Assembly (NCBI GenBank): GCA_002344065.1 | Contig: DDTK01000003.1 | Coordinates: 1 to 64,000 of the forward strand | Reading direction: 5' to 3' | Source: Flammeovirgaceae bacterium UBA2366 | Lineage (GTDB): Bacteria > Bacteroidota > Bacteroidia > Cytophagales > Cyclobacteriaceae | Length of the DNA: 64,000 bases | Notes under the pieces: generated by a model | The model's database searches: none | Told to the model about the DNA's origin: nothing | Seen by the model: the letters and a program-made list of their open reading frames with translations, nothing else | Translations under genes and position numbers: made by a program | Shown here: in pieces, positions 1 to 8,455 of the stretch | Position numbering within the stretch: position 1 is the stretch's first letter | Layout: the number at the start of each line of letters is the position of its first letter

Positions 1-64
1 ACCCAAAATGGGAGTGCAAAGGTATGTTTCGGAACTTCAATATGCAAGATTGCCTGAAAAAAAT

Positions 65-1348
65 TTATACCACCGAAAGTGGCCTGAGAATGGTCTGTAA
101 GCGATCGGGGCCGGTTGAAATTAGGGTAATGGGAACCTGAAGCTCATCTTCCAGAAAATCAATGTATTGGCTCAACTCTTCTGGAAGATCGTTTAAGGAA
201 TTTCCTGTAATTGGCACATTCCAGCCTTTCAGATTTTCATAAACCGGGGTAATTTTTTCATTGACCAGTTCGTAAGGAAGCGCACTTGTAATGGATCCAT
301 CCTTTAACTGGTACTTTGTACACACTTTAATCGTTGGAAATACGCTCAGTACATCGGCCTTCATCATTAACAACTGCGTGACGCCATTTATCATGATGGA
401 ATACTTTAGTGATGGGATATCAATCCATCCACACCGCCTGGGGCGACCGGTGGTTGATCCGAATTCATTACCCTGCTTTCGCATAAGTTCTCCCTCTTCA
501 TTCTGGAGTTCGGTAGGAAACGGGCCACTGCCAACCCGTGTGCTATACGCCTTAAAGATTCCATATACCTCTCCGATATGCCTTGGCGCAACTCCTAATC
601 CCGTGCAGGCACCTGCTGTTACCGTATTTGAGCTTGTTACAAATGGATAACTTCCAAAATCAATATCCAATAAAGAACCTTGTGCTCCTTCCGCCAAAAT
701 GGAAGAGCCTTCCTGCAATTCATGATTAATAAGGTATTCGCTCTCCACCAACTTAAACTGCTTCAAAAAAGTAACTGCATCCAGAAACTGAGCTTCAAGT
801 TCAGCCCAATTAAAATTCAGCTCAAGATTTTTGAGAATAGCAAAATGGATTTCTGTAAGATGCCTGAACTTATCGCGGAAAGTATCGGATAAGATATCGC
901 CAACCCGCAAACCTTGCCGTCCAATTTTATCCTGGTAAGTTGGACCAATTCCCTTCAATGTGGAGCCGATTTTACTTTCGCCTTTTGCATTTTCATAGGC
1001 TTGATCCAACAACCTGTGAGTGGGAATTATTAAAGAGGCCTTCTTTGATATGTAAAGATTCTCTAAGACGTTAAGATTGAATTTATTTAAGGATTCGATT
1101 TCGCGCTTAAAAATCACAGGGTCAAGTACAACGCCATTTCCAATTATGTTTTTGGTTTTCTCACGAAAAATGCCGGATGGTATTTGATGAAGTACGTGCT
1201 TAATACCATCAAACTCCAACGTATGCCCCGCGTTAGGCCCACCCTGAAAGCGAGCCACCACATCGTATTTTGGTGCCAGCACATCAACAATTTTTCCTTT
1301 TCCCTCGTCTCCCCATTGAAGACCCAATAAAACATCAACTTTTGCCAT
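65..1348 (-). CDS. purA: adenylosuccinate synthetase
   Basis: Cytoplasmic enzyme that couples IMP and aspartate at the expense of GTP to form adenylosuccinate on the route to AMP. The 427-residue length is normal for the family. The GDEGKGK loop (residues 13-19, catalytic Asp14), NAGHT with His42, and a GSTTGRPRRCGW loop near residue 300 are all present, so the enzyme should be active. ATG start. It is the last gene of a minus-strand group rel, fur, STAS, purA, with 25 bp to the STAS gene; the grouping of purine synthesis with the ppGpp enzyme is suggestive because ppGpp inhibits PurA in other bacteria (known), but shared transcription here is inferred from spacing. Confidence 0.97.
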   Translation of the reverse strand: MAKVDVLLGLQWGDEGKGKIVDVLAPKYDVVARFQGGPNAGHTLEFDGIKHVLHQIPSGIFREKTKNIIGNGVVLDPVIFKREIESLNKFNLNVLENLYISKKASLIIPTHRLLDQAYENAKGESKIGSTLKGIGPTYQDKIGRQGLRVGDILSDTFRDKFRHLTEIHFAILKNLELNFNWAELEAQFLDAVTFLKQFKLVESEYLINHELQEGSSILAEGAQGSLLDIDFGSYPFVTSSNTVTAGACTGLGVAPRHIGEVYGIFKAYSTRVGSGPFPTELQNEEGELMRKQGNEFGSTTGRPRRCGWIDIPSLKYSIMINGVTQLLMMKADVLSVFPTIKVCTKYQLKDGSITSALPYELVNEKITPVYENLKGWNVPITGNSLNDLPEELSQYIDFLEDELQVPITLISTGPDRLQTILRPLSVV

Positions 1349-1373
1349 GTGAACGTTGCGTAAACTGAACTGA

Positions 1374-1706
1374 TTATTTTACTTCATCTTCCGATCTAAT
1401 GACCTGGAAGATGGCATTCAATTTTGTAATTACCAGAAGCTTCTTAACACTCTCTGAAGGGTTAAGCAGATAAACTTCTCCTCCTTTATTTCTGAACTTG
1501 GTTAGAATAGTAATTAAAACACCAATGCCACTGCTGTTTATGTACCGGAGTGCTGAAATATCAATAATGCAGCTTTTTATATTCTGCTGAACGGCACTTG
1601 ATGCTACTTGTAATACATTCGCCCCATCATTTTCCCCTATAAGATCACCCTCCAGGTGAAGGATGAGGATATCATTTTTTATTTCACTGCTATACTTCAT
1701 ATCCAT
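1374..1706 (-). CDS. STAS-domain anti-sigma-factor antagonist-like protein
   Basis: Single-domain STAS protein of 110 residues, the size of SpoIIAA/RsbV-type antagonists. It shows the IDISALRYINSSGIG segment around residues 48-62; Ser58 lies where the regulatory phosphoserine sits in SpoIIAA. Such proteins switch partner-binding by phosphorylation, usually controlling an anti-sigma factor or a phosphatase-linked signalling path. No kinase or phosphatase partner is adjacent; neighbours are fur and purA at 15 and 25 bp on the same strand. Family assignment is firm, the pathway is unknown. Confidence 0.85.
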   Translation of the reverse strand: MDMKYSSEIKNDILILHLEGDLIGENDGANVLQVASSAVQQNIKSCIIDISALRYINSSGIGVLITILTKFRNKGGEVYLLNPSESVKKLLVITKLNAIFQVIRSEDEVK

Positions 1707-1721
1707 TTGAAATTAGAAGTT

Positions 1722-2186
1722 TTACTTCCTTTTATTCTCACAATCAGGCTTATTACAAGATGCGTACAAAATTAAGGAATGGTGCATGACATTAAAATGA
1801 AGAATTTCCTCAACTGTCTTTTGAATGTTCTGAATGCGGGGGTCACAAAACTCAATTACTTTATGGCAATCTGTACAGATTAAATGATCGTGCTGCTTAA
1901 ACCCATAGGATTTTTCATACTGCGCCAGGTTTTGACCGAACTGGTGTTTACTCACCAGGTCGCACTCAACCAAAAGGTCTAACGTATTGTAAACCGTAGC
2001 CCGGCTTACCCGATAATTATTATTCTTCATGCTGATGTAGAGCGACTCGACATCAAAATGACCTTGACGGGAATAAATTTCTTCCAGAATGGCATAGCGC
2101 TCAGGCGTTTTACGCAAGGCTTTATTCTCCAGGTATGCTGAAAAAATTTTTTTTACTTCTTCGTATGTATTCGTAGCGGTGGTCAT
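1722..2186 (-). CDS. Fur-family metal-responsive transcription regulator
   Basis: Fur-type repressor of 154 residues when started at the ATG ending at 2186; a longer TTG-initiated reading to 2228 adds a leader not expected in the family. An N-terminal winged helix (…VSRATVYNTLDLL…) is followed by the metal-binding/dimerisation domain with HDHLICTDC and a final CNKPDC pair, so the structural zinc site is intact. Whether it senses iron, zinc or peroxide cannot be told from sequence. It sits between rel and the STAS gene on the same strand, 68 bp downstream of rel. Confidence 0.92.
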   Translation of the reverse strand: MTTATNTYEEVKKIFSAYLENKALRKTPERYAILEEIYSRQGHFDVESLYISMKNNNYRVSRATVYNTLDLLVECDLVSKHQFGQNLAQYEKSYGFKQHDHLICTDCHKVIEFCDPRIQNIQKTVEEILHFNVMHHSLILYASCNKPDCENKRK

Positions 2187-2254
2187 TTGGATTACGGGCA
2201 AAGATAAGAACAGGCATGCCCCATTCAAACAGGGAATTCATCAAGGTTTTAAGC

Positions 2255-4477
2255 TTATTCAACCACCTTGGAGTCGAAGCGGCTAACTTTTACAACACCT
2301 TCTACTTTCTCCAATTTGTTAACCAATTGTTCTAAATGACGGGTATCATGAACATAGAGCATGATCTCACCTTCAAAAATTCCCGAATCGGTATAGAAGG
2401 ACATAGAGCTCATATTCACCTTTAGTTCCTCCGAGATGATTTTTGATACATCATTAATAAGTCCTACCCGATCGGTACCCTTGATTTTCAACCCGGTTAA
2501 AAAAGCAACTTCATGCTGGGATGTCCATTTTGCTTTAACTACCCGATTTCCATGGTTAGCCAATAATTCGGCTGCATTCGGGCAGGTGGTTCGGTGGATT
2601 TTAATCCCCTCACTTACCGTAACAAATCCAAAAACATCATCGCCAGGAATGGGTGTGCAACACTTTGCCAGTTTGTAATCCACAATATCCATATCCTCTC
2701 CTATCAGGAGGATATCTTCATACCGACCTTTAATTTTGGTGATTTCCTGCTCAATAGCCTGGGCATCAGCAACCCTTACGTTAGGTTTGTTCTTAAGTGG
2801 AGATTTAGGTTTGAAGTCCTTGAATCGCTTTACGTCAGAAGCCGGAATGATGCCCTTACCGATGCGATAAAATAAATCAAAATGAGAAGGCAGATTAAAA
2901 AACTCACGAAGTTGCTCCATTACAACTTGTGTTGGATCAACCTTCATCTGCTTCAATTTGCGCAAAACAATTTCCTTTCCGTCTTCCGCTACTTTCTTTT
3001 TATCCTCCTTCAGTACATCTTTAATGCGGCTTTTCGCCTTTGATGTAATGGCGAAGCGCAGCCAGTCTTCATGAGGTTTTTGTTTCTGTGATGTAAGTAT
3101 CTCAATCTGATCGCCATTCTTCAAAATATAGTTTATTGGCACCAGCTTATTGTTGACTTTGGCGCCAATACATTTAGAACCCACTTGTGAGTGAATCTCA
3201 AAAGCAAAGTCGAGTGCAGTGGCTCCGTAGGGAAGTGTTTTTAATTCACCCCGTGGGGTAAATACAAATACTTCTTCACTGAAAAGATTACCCCTAAAGT
3301 CGTTTACAAAATCAAGCGCAGAGTGATCATTCTGCGCTAATGAATCCCGGACTTTCACTAACCATTTTTCCAGGTTCGATTCATGTGCTGAAGCTGTCTC
3401 TTTATATTTCCAGTGTGCGGCATAGCCCTTCTCTGCAATTTCGTCCATCCGTTGTGTACGGATCTGAACCTCAACCCACTGACCATTTTTAGCCATTACC
3501 GTTGTATGTAGTGATTCATACCCATTGGCCTTGGGTGTACTGATCCAGTCGCGAAGCCGATCGGGATTAGGTGTATAAAAATCAGTTACGACAGAATACA
3601 CCTGCCAACACACAGCCTTTTCATTTTCGACTGGCACATCAATTATGATTCGTATGGCAAAAAGATCGTAGACCTCCTCAAAAGGAATATTCTGTTTACG
3701 CATTTTATTCCAGATGGAGTAAATAGATTTCGGGCGACCTTTTATTTCATATTTAATTTTATACCGATCTAACTCCTCTTTAATCGGTTGCATGAAGCTC
3801 TTAATGAATTTATTTCGGGATGCCCGGGTGTCATCAATATTCTGAGCGATGGATTCATACACGGGCCGATCTGTAAACCGCAGATACAAATCTTCCAACT
3901 CGCTCTTTATGGCATTAAGGCCCAGGCGATGAGCCAGTGGTGCATAGAGATAAATGGTTTCGGATGAGATTTTTAATTGCTTGTTGCGAGGCATGCTATC
4001 AAGCGTGCGCATGTTGTGTAATCGATCGGCCAGCTTAATCAAAATCACCCTTACATCATCGGCCAGGGTGAAAAGCATTTTTCTGAAATTCTCTGCCTGC
4101 TGTGAGGTTCCAAATTCAAAAACCCCCGAAACCTTGGTAAGGCCGTCAATAATCTGGGCCACCTTTTTGCCAAACATCCGTTCGATGTCGGTTAACTCGA
4201 TGTCGGTATCCTCTACAACATCGTGCAACAAAGCCGCAATAATTGAGGTTGTTCCTAGTCCGATCTCCTCCACACAAATCTGGGCTACGGCCAGCGGATG
4301 AAAAATATACGGCTCGCCCGACTTCCTCCGCATATCCTTGTGAGCCTCTACGGCCATTGAAAAGGCCTTTTTTATGCGCCTGGCATCACCTTCTTTCAGT
4401 ACAGGCTTGGCCTTTCTAAGCAGCTTTCTGTATCTACCAATTATTTCCTTCTTCTCCTGCTCTACATCAATTACCAT
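2255..4477 (-). CDS. rel: bifunctional (p)ppGpp synthetase/hydrolase, RelA/SpoT family
   Basis: Long RSH enzyme of 740 residues that makes and degrades the stringent-response alarmone. Order of domains: HD hydrolase with HDVVEDTD at residues 85-92 (intact, so hydrolysis expected), synthetase domain with GYESLHTTV near residue 320, TGS domain (VFVFTPRGELKTLPYGATA) near 400, a helical and CC/zinc-type region with KCCTPIPGD near 610, and a C-terminal ACT domain. This is the usual full-length bifunctional Rel of Bacteroidota. First gene of the minus-strand group leading to fur, STAS and purA; tRNA-Leu begins 152 bp upstream on the other strand. Confidence 0.96.
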   Translation of the reverse strand: MVIDVEQEKKEIIGRYRKLLRKAKPVLKEGDARRIKKAFSMAVEAHKDMRRKSGEPYIFHPLAVAQICVEEIGLGTTSIIAALLHDVVEDTDIELTDIERMFGKKVAQIIDGLTKVSGVFEFGTSQQAENFRKMLFTLADDVRVILIKLADRLHNMRTLDSMPRNKQLKISSETIYLYAPLAHRLGLNAIKSELEDLYLRFTDRPVYESIAQNIDDTRASRNKFIKSFMQPIKEELDRYKIKYEIKGRPKSIYSIWNKMRKQNIPFEEVYDLFAIRIIIDVPVENEKAVCWQVYSVVTDFYTPNPDRLRDWISTPKANGYESLHTTVMAKNGQWVEVQIRTQRMDEIAEKGYAAHWKYKETASAHESNLEKWLVKVRDSLAQNDHSALDFVNDFRGNLFSEEVFVFTPRGELKTLPYGATALDFAFEIHSQVGSKCIGAKVNNKLVPINYILKNGDQIEILTSQKQKPHEDWLRFAITSKAKSRIKDVLKEDKKKVAEDGKEIVLRKLKQMKVDPTQVVMEQLREFFNLPSHFDLFYRIGKGIIPASDVKRFKDFKPKSPLKNKPNVRVADAQAIEQEITKIKGRYEDILLIGEDMDIVDYKLAKCCTPIPGDDVFGFVTVSEGIKIHRTTCPNAAELLANHGNRVVKAKWTSQHEVAFLTGLKIKGTDRVGLINDVSKIISEELKVNMSSMSFYTDSGIFEGEIMLYVHDTRHLEQLVNKLEKVEGVVKVSRFDSKVVE

Positions 4478-4628
4478 TCTTCGTTTACAGCTTTGTTATG
4501 TTGAATTATGAACCCATTAATTTAACACAAAATCGGACTTCTCAATTTCCGAATAATCTATAAATTTGCGCTCCTTTAAAACTGGCGTTGGAGCTACCCC
4601 ATCAAAAGTTAGGGAAATTACAGAAAAT

Positions 4629-4710
4629 GCGGATGTGGCGTAATTGGTAGCCGCGCCAGACTTAGGATCTGGTGCCGCAAGGCGTGGGGGTTCGAGTCCC
4701 TCCATCCGCA
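4629..4710 (+). tRNA. tRNA-Leu(TAG)
   Basis: Cloverleaf of 82 nt with 7-bp acceptor stem GCGGATG/CATCCGC, discriminator A4710, anticodon stem CCAGA/TCTGG and loop CTTAGGA giving anticodon TAG at 4663-4665 (reads CUA and other CUN codons), a long class-II variable arm, and T arm with TTCGAGT. CCA is not encoded. Lies between rel and the trigger factor gene. Confidence 0.96.
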
Positions 4711-4711
4711 C

Positions 4712-4750
4712 AACCCTCGAACCCTTAATGCCCTATTGGCATTGAGGGTT
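4712..4750 (+). terminator. hairpin downstream of tRNA-Leu
   Basis: Inverted repeats AACCCTC (4712-4718) with GAGGGTT (4744-4750), and inside them AATGCC (4727-4732) with GGCATT (4738-4743) around a CTATT loop. The left arm carries an extra 8-nt bulge. Only a weak T run follows, so it may be a tRNA processing or termination structure. It makes a TTG codon at 4736 an unlikely start for the trigger factor. Confidence 0.4.
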
Positions 4751-4786
4751 CTTGATTTAGATAGAAAGACTTCAAAATTTACTGCT

Positions 4787-6133
4787 TTGGAAATCACACT
4801 GGACAAAAAGAATGCAACGGAAGGTTTAATTAAGGTTAAGTTAAACCAGGGAGATTATAAGTCTAAGGTTGACGAAAAGATCAGGGACTACGCCCGTAAA
4901 GCCAATATTAAAGGGTTCAGGCCTGGCAAAGTACCTAACGGAGTGATTCACCGGATGTTCGGAAAGTCTATCCTAGTTGAAGAGATTAACCAGTTGCTAT
5001 CCTCAAAACTCAATGAATACATACGCGACAATAAGCTTCGCATCATTGGCGATCCACTTCCGGTAGCCGACTCCGCGAACATAATTGACTGGGAAAATCA
5101 AAAAGACTTTGAATTTGATTACCAGATTGGCCTTGTTGATGATTTCACTTATGAGTTATCACCTAAGGTTAAGATCAAATCGTATCCAATTGAAGTTGAC
5201 AAGAAGGTGATTGACGAAACACTTGCTGATCTGAAAAAGAGATTTGGCAAAGTAAACTACCCGGAAACAAGTGAAGCAGGTGACAACCTTGTTGGAGAGT
5301 TAAGTAACGAGGATGCCAGCTTTAAGAAAGAAGCTGTCTTTATTCAGACGGATAAAGTTTCTAAGAAAGAACAAAAGAAATTTGTTGGCTTAAAAAAAGA
5401 AGATGTCATTAGCTTAGACATTGAAAAAATATTTGAGGATAGTACTGATCTTGCCCAGGTACTCGACACCTCGTTAGAAGAAGCCAAACAAGCTAAAGGA
5501 AAATATACGTTCAAAATTGCGACTATAAGTCGTACTGAGCCTGCGGAAATCAATCAGGAATTGTTTGATCGCGTATTTGGTAAGGATGCCGTTAACAATG
5601 AGGAAGAGTTTATTCAAAAAATAAAGGAGACCATAGCTGGCAATTACCAACGTGAAACAGAGCATTTTCTGGAGCATCATGTAGAGGACCATTTTATCAG
5701 CAATACCAAAATAAATTTACCTGAAGGGTTTTTAAAGACCTGGCTAAAAGCAACCAGTGAAGGCCAGGTTACCGATGAAATTCTGGCTAAAGAATTTGAT
5801 GCTTACACCCGTAACCTGAAGTGGGATTTGATAAAGAATAAAATAGCTGAGGATAACAAAATTCAGGTTGATGCCGAAGAAGTAAAGGGCAAGGCAAAGG
5901 AAATGATAATTGCACAATTTGGCGGGCCCGCCATTGCCAGCCAACTGGCCGATCGCCTGGATGCTATTGCCGACAATTATCTATCAAATGAAAATGGCCA
6001 AAATTTTATGAAGCTTTATAACCAACTCCGCAATGAGCGGATTATGAAGCACATAAAGGAAAACATTAGTGTAAATGAGAAAAAGGTAAGTGTAGAGGAG
6101 TTTAAAAAAATAGTGGAAGAACACCGTCATTAA
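4787..6133 (+). CDS. tig: trigger factor, ribosome-associated chaperone/peptidyl-prolyl isomerase
   Basis: Ribosome-bound folding chaperone. The N-terminal ribosome-binding domain is clear, with GFRPGKVP (the exit-tunnel docking signature) near residue 42, then a PPIase-like region and a long helical C-terminal domain. I place the start at TTG 4787, giving 448 residues beginning with EITLDKKNATEG, which matches the family's N terminus; there is no nearby in-frame ATG, and the upstream TTG at 4736 falls inside a hairpin. Followed by a strong terminator, then clpP and clpX, the conserved tig-clpP-clpX order. Confidence 0.93.
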   Translation: MEITLDKKNATEGLIKVKLNQGDYKSKVDEKIRDYARKANIKGFRPGKVPNGVIHRMFGKSILVEEINQLLSSKLNEYIRDNKLRIIGDPLPVADSANIIDWENQKDFEFDYQIGLVDDFTYELSPKVKIKSYPIEVDKKVIDETLADLKKRFGKVNYPETSEAGDNLVGELSNEDASFKKEAVFIQTDKVSKKEQKKFVGLKKEDVISLDIEKIFEDSTDLAQVLDTSLEEAKQAKGKYTFKIATISRTEPAEINQELFDRVFGKDAVNNEEEFIQKIKETIAGNYQRETEHFLEHHVEDHFISNTKINLPEGFLKTWLKATSEGQVTDEILAKEFDAYTRNLKWDLIKNKIAEDNKIQVDAEEVKGKAKEMIIAQFGGPAIASQLADRLDAIADNYLSNENGQNFMKLYNQLRNERIMKHIKENISVNEKKVSVEEFKKIVEEHRH

Positions 6134-6157
6134 ACTAAAATATCGCCTTTTACGACT

Positions 6158-6190
6158 ATGGTTTTGGGACTCCCAAAACCATTTTTGTTT
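6158..6190 (+). terminator. intrinsic terminator after tig
   Basis: Perfect 11-bp stem ATGGTTTTGGG (6158-6168) / CCCAAAACCAT (6172-6182) with a 3-nt loop, followed by TTTTGTTT. Placed 25 bp after the tig stop, so tig and clpP are probably separate transcription units. Confidence 0.88.
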
Positions 6191-6283
6191 AAAACGGGTT
6201 TACCCTGAAGATTTATATCAATTTCGGTAAGGCTATTCCGGTAAAAACCATAATTTGACACACATAAACAGTAAACATTCCAT

Positions 6284-6955
6284 ATGAACAATACCAACGA
6301 ATTCAGAAAATACGCTGTGCACCATTTGGGCATGAGCGGTGCCACTATTGACGACTATGCTCAAAAAATTGAAAACATGACGCAATACGTTATTGAGGAG
6401 CGTCCCGGAAACTTTCGTGCAATTGACGTATTTACCCGATTGATTTCAGACAGGATTATCTTCCTGGGAATGGGCGTTGACGACCAGATTGCCAACCTGC
6501 TTATTGCCCAACTGCTTTTCCTCGAATCTGCAGATCCGAAGAAAGACATCATCATGTATATCAATAGCCCAGGCGGTTCCGTCTATGCCGGGCTTGGAAT
6601 CTATGATACTATGCAATACATAAACCCCGATGTGGCTACCATCTGTATTGGATTGGCCGCTTCCATGGCAGCAGTATTGTTAACGGCTGGGGCACCTAAG
6701 AAGCGATCAGGTCTTCCGCATTCGCGTATAATGATACACCAGCCCATGAGTGGTATGCAGGGCCAGGCTTCCGATATGGAGATTTCCCTACGCCAAACGC
6801 TGGAGGTGAAAAAGGACTTGTATAACATCATCGCCAAGCATAGCGGCCAGAAGTACGATAAAATCGAAAAAGATTCTGATCGCGATTACTGGATGCGTGC
6901 CCACGAAGCCAAGGAATATGGCCTGATTGACGAGGTTTTGGAGCGCAAGAAATAA
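6284..6955 (+). CDS. clpP: ATP-dependent Clp protease proteolytic subunit
   Basis: Self-compartmentalising serine protease that forms the 14-subunit chamber and degrades substrates fed by ClpX. 223 residues; catalytic triad Ser127 (GLAASMAA), His152 (MIHQPMSG) and Asp201 are in place with the same spacing as in E. coli ClpP. ATG start. clpX follows 243 bp later, an unusually long gap filled by an inverted-repeat element. Confidence 0.97.
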   Translation: MNNTNEFRKYAVHHLGMSGATIDDYAQKIENMTQYVIEERPGNFRAIDVFTRLISDRIIFLGMGVDDQIANLLIAQLLFLESADPKKDIIMYINSPGGSVYAGLGIYDTMQYINPDVATICIGLAASMAAVLLTAGAPKKRSGLPHSRIMIHQPMSGMQGQASDMEISLRQTLEVKKDLYNIIAKHSGQKYDKIEKDSDRDYWMRAHEAKEYGLIDEVLERKK

Positions 6956-6957
6956 TT

Positions 6958-7088
6958 AGAACCCATCCTAAAAGTAGATGTCATCGCGGACAATGATCCA
7001 CGATCCTGTTGATGATGGTGTGAAAACACGAGATACCGGCTCAAGACCGGTATGAATACGCTTTATTGGTATTTTTGAGCTGGGTTCT
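6958..7088. repeat. inverted-repeat element A (131 bp) between clpP and clpX
   Basis: Bounded by AGAACCCATCCTAAAA (6958-6973) and TTTTGAGCTGGGTTCT (7073-7088), imperfect inverted copies with 13 of 16 matches. The interior has a 7-bp hairpin ATACCGG/CCGGTAT (7033-7039, 7047-7053) and no gene. The ends match those of elements at 36928-37059 and 43489-43642, while the interiors differ. Non-coding, non-autonomous mobile or REP-like element by inference. Confidence 0.7.
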
Positions 7089-7137
7089 TGGCAATTAGCC
7101 AATAAGTCCATAAATCAATGGGTTATGAAATATTTGG

Positions 7138-7145
7138 TACCTTTG
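7138..7145 (+). promoter_or_regulatory. possible -7 box upstream of clpX
   Basis: TACCTTTG matches the Bacteroidota -7 consensus TAnnTTTG, 54 bp before the clpX ATG and just downstream of element A. No good -33 TTTG is found at the right distance, so the call is weak. Confidence 0.3.
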
Positions 7146-7151
7146 TATCCC

Positions 7152-7175
7152 ATTGGCTAATTGGCTAATTGGCTA
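7152..7175 (+). repeat. three tandem copies of octamer ATTGGCTA in clpX leader
   Basis: ATTGGCTA is repeated exactly three times in a row, ending 23 bp before the clpX start. An inverted copy AATTAGCCAAT occurs at 7093-7103, so the leader RNA could fold into a long-loop hairpin. Confidence 0.85.
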
Positions 7176-7198
7176 ACTGAACTATTGACTAACTAATT

Positions 7199-8431
7199 AT
7201 GGCTGAAGTTACCTGTTCATTTTGCGGCAGAAACAAGAAGGATGTAGACCTGATGATCTCAGGTATTCACGCCCACATTTGCGACAAGTGCGTTACACAA
7301 GCCAGCCAGATTTTACAAGAAGAAAAGAAAAGCAAAACCGAAGCCGGGGTAACCCCCAACTTTAAACTTGTAAAGCCTCAGGAGATAAAGAAGTTTTTGG
7401 ATGAATATGTAATCGGGCAGGATGAAGCGAAAAAAGTAATGTCGGTTGCGGTGTACAATCATTACAAGCGATTGATGCAGCGCAAAATTGATTCGGACAT
7501 TACCATTGAAAAATCAAATATTATAATGGTAGGTGAAACCGGTACAGGAAAAACCTACCTGGCCCGTACACTTGCTAAACTTTTGCAAGTTCCCTTTTGT
7601 ATTGCTGATGCCACTGTACTTACTGAGGCAGGTTATGTTGGCGAAGATGTAGAAAGTATTTTAACCCGCTTATTACAAGCTGCTGATTACAATGTTGAAG
7701 CAGCTGAGCGCGGGATTGTATACATTGACGAGATTGATAAAATCGCCCGTAAGTCAGACAATCCCTCCATTACACGCGATGTTAGCGGAGAAGGGGTTCA
7801 ACAGGCTTTATTGAAATTATTGGAAGGAACATCGGTCAATGTTCCCCCTCAGGGTGGTCGTAAGCATCCCGATCAGAAAATGATCAGTGTGAACACTGAA
7901 AATATTCTATTTATTTGCGGTGGTGCCTTTGAAGGTATATCCCGATTTATCGCCAACCGGTTAAATACCCGGCCACTTGGCTTTGCATCTTCTTCAGGCC
8001 TGCACCCTTCCGATATCGACAAAGACAATTTAATTCAATTTGTTTCAGCCCAAGATCTTAAAAGCTTTGGTTTGATTCCTGAACTCATCGGACGGTTACC
8101 CGTACTCTCCTTCCTTAACCCGTTAGATCATTCGGCCCTTCGTAAAATTTTAACGGAACCTAAAAACGCTTTAGTAAAACAATACAAAAAGCTTTTTGAA
8201 ATGGAGAACATTGAGGTTGAGTTTAAAGATGGCGCGATTGATTTTATAGTAGAAAAGGCTGTTGAATTCAAACTTGGCGCGCGCGGTCTGCGCAGTATCT
8301 GTGAGGCTGTTATCAACGATGCCATGTTTGAACTTCCTTCCGAAAAAACAGTTGAGAAGTTAGTGATTACCCGGGCTTACGCAGAAGAGAAGTTCAGTCG
8401 TTCACAATACAGTAAGCTGAAAGTAGCTTAG
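7199..8431 (+). CDS. clpX: ATP-dependent Clp protease ATP-binding subunit ClpX
   Basis: AAA+ unfoldase that recognises tagged proteins and threads them into ClpP. 410 residues: N-terminal zinc-binding domain with Cys6, Cys9, Cys28 and Cys31; Walker A GETGTGKT at 112-119; Walker B VYIDEIDK near 178; an LGF loop near 260 in the position of the ClpP-docking IGF loop; then the C-terminal small domain. ATG start, complete. Lies downstream of clpP but separated by element A and a repeat-rich leader, so it may have its own promoter. Confidence 0.97.
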   Translation: MAEVTCSFCGRNKKDVDLMISGIHAHICDKCVTQASQILQEEKKSKTEAGVTPNFKLVKPQEIKKFLDEYVIGQDEAKKVMSVAVYNHYKRLMQRKIDSDITIEKSNIIMVGETGTGKTYLARTLAKLLQVPFCIADATVLTEAGYVGEDVESILTRLLQAADYNVEAAERGIVYIDEIDKIARKSDNPSITRDVSGEGVQQALLKLLEGTSVNVPPQGGRKHPDQKMISVNTENILFICGGAFEGISRFIANRLNTRPLGFASSSGLHPSDIDKDNLIQFVSAQDLKSFGLIPELIGRLPVLSFLNPLDHSALRKILTEPKNALVKQYKKLFEMENIEVEFKDGAIDFIVEKAVEFKLGARGLRSICEAVINDAMFELPSEKTVEKLVITRAYAEEKFSRSQYSKLKVA

Positions 8432-8455
8432 TCGATTCAAAGATTAGTTAATTCG

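Noticed and set aside
7021..7090. Element A hairpin as an intrinsic terminator of clpP
   Set aside because: The 7-bp ATACCGG stem is followed by TGAATACGC, not a T run; it fits better as the interior of the repeat element.
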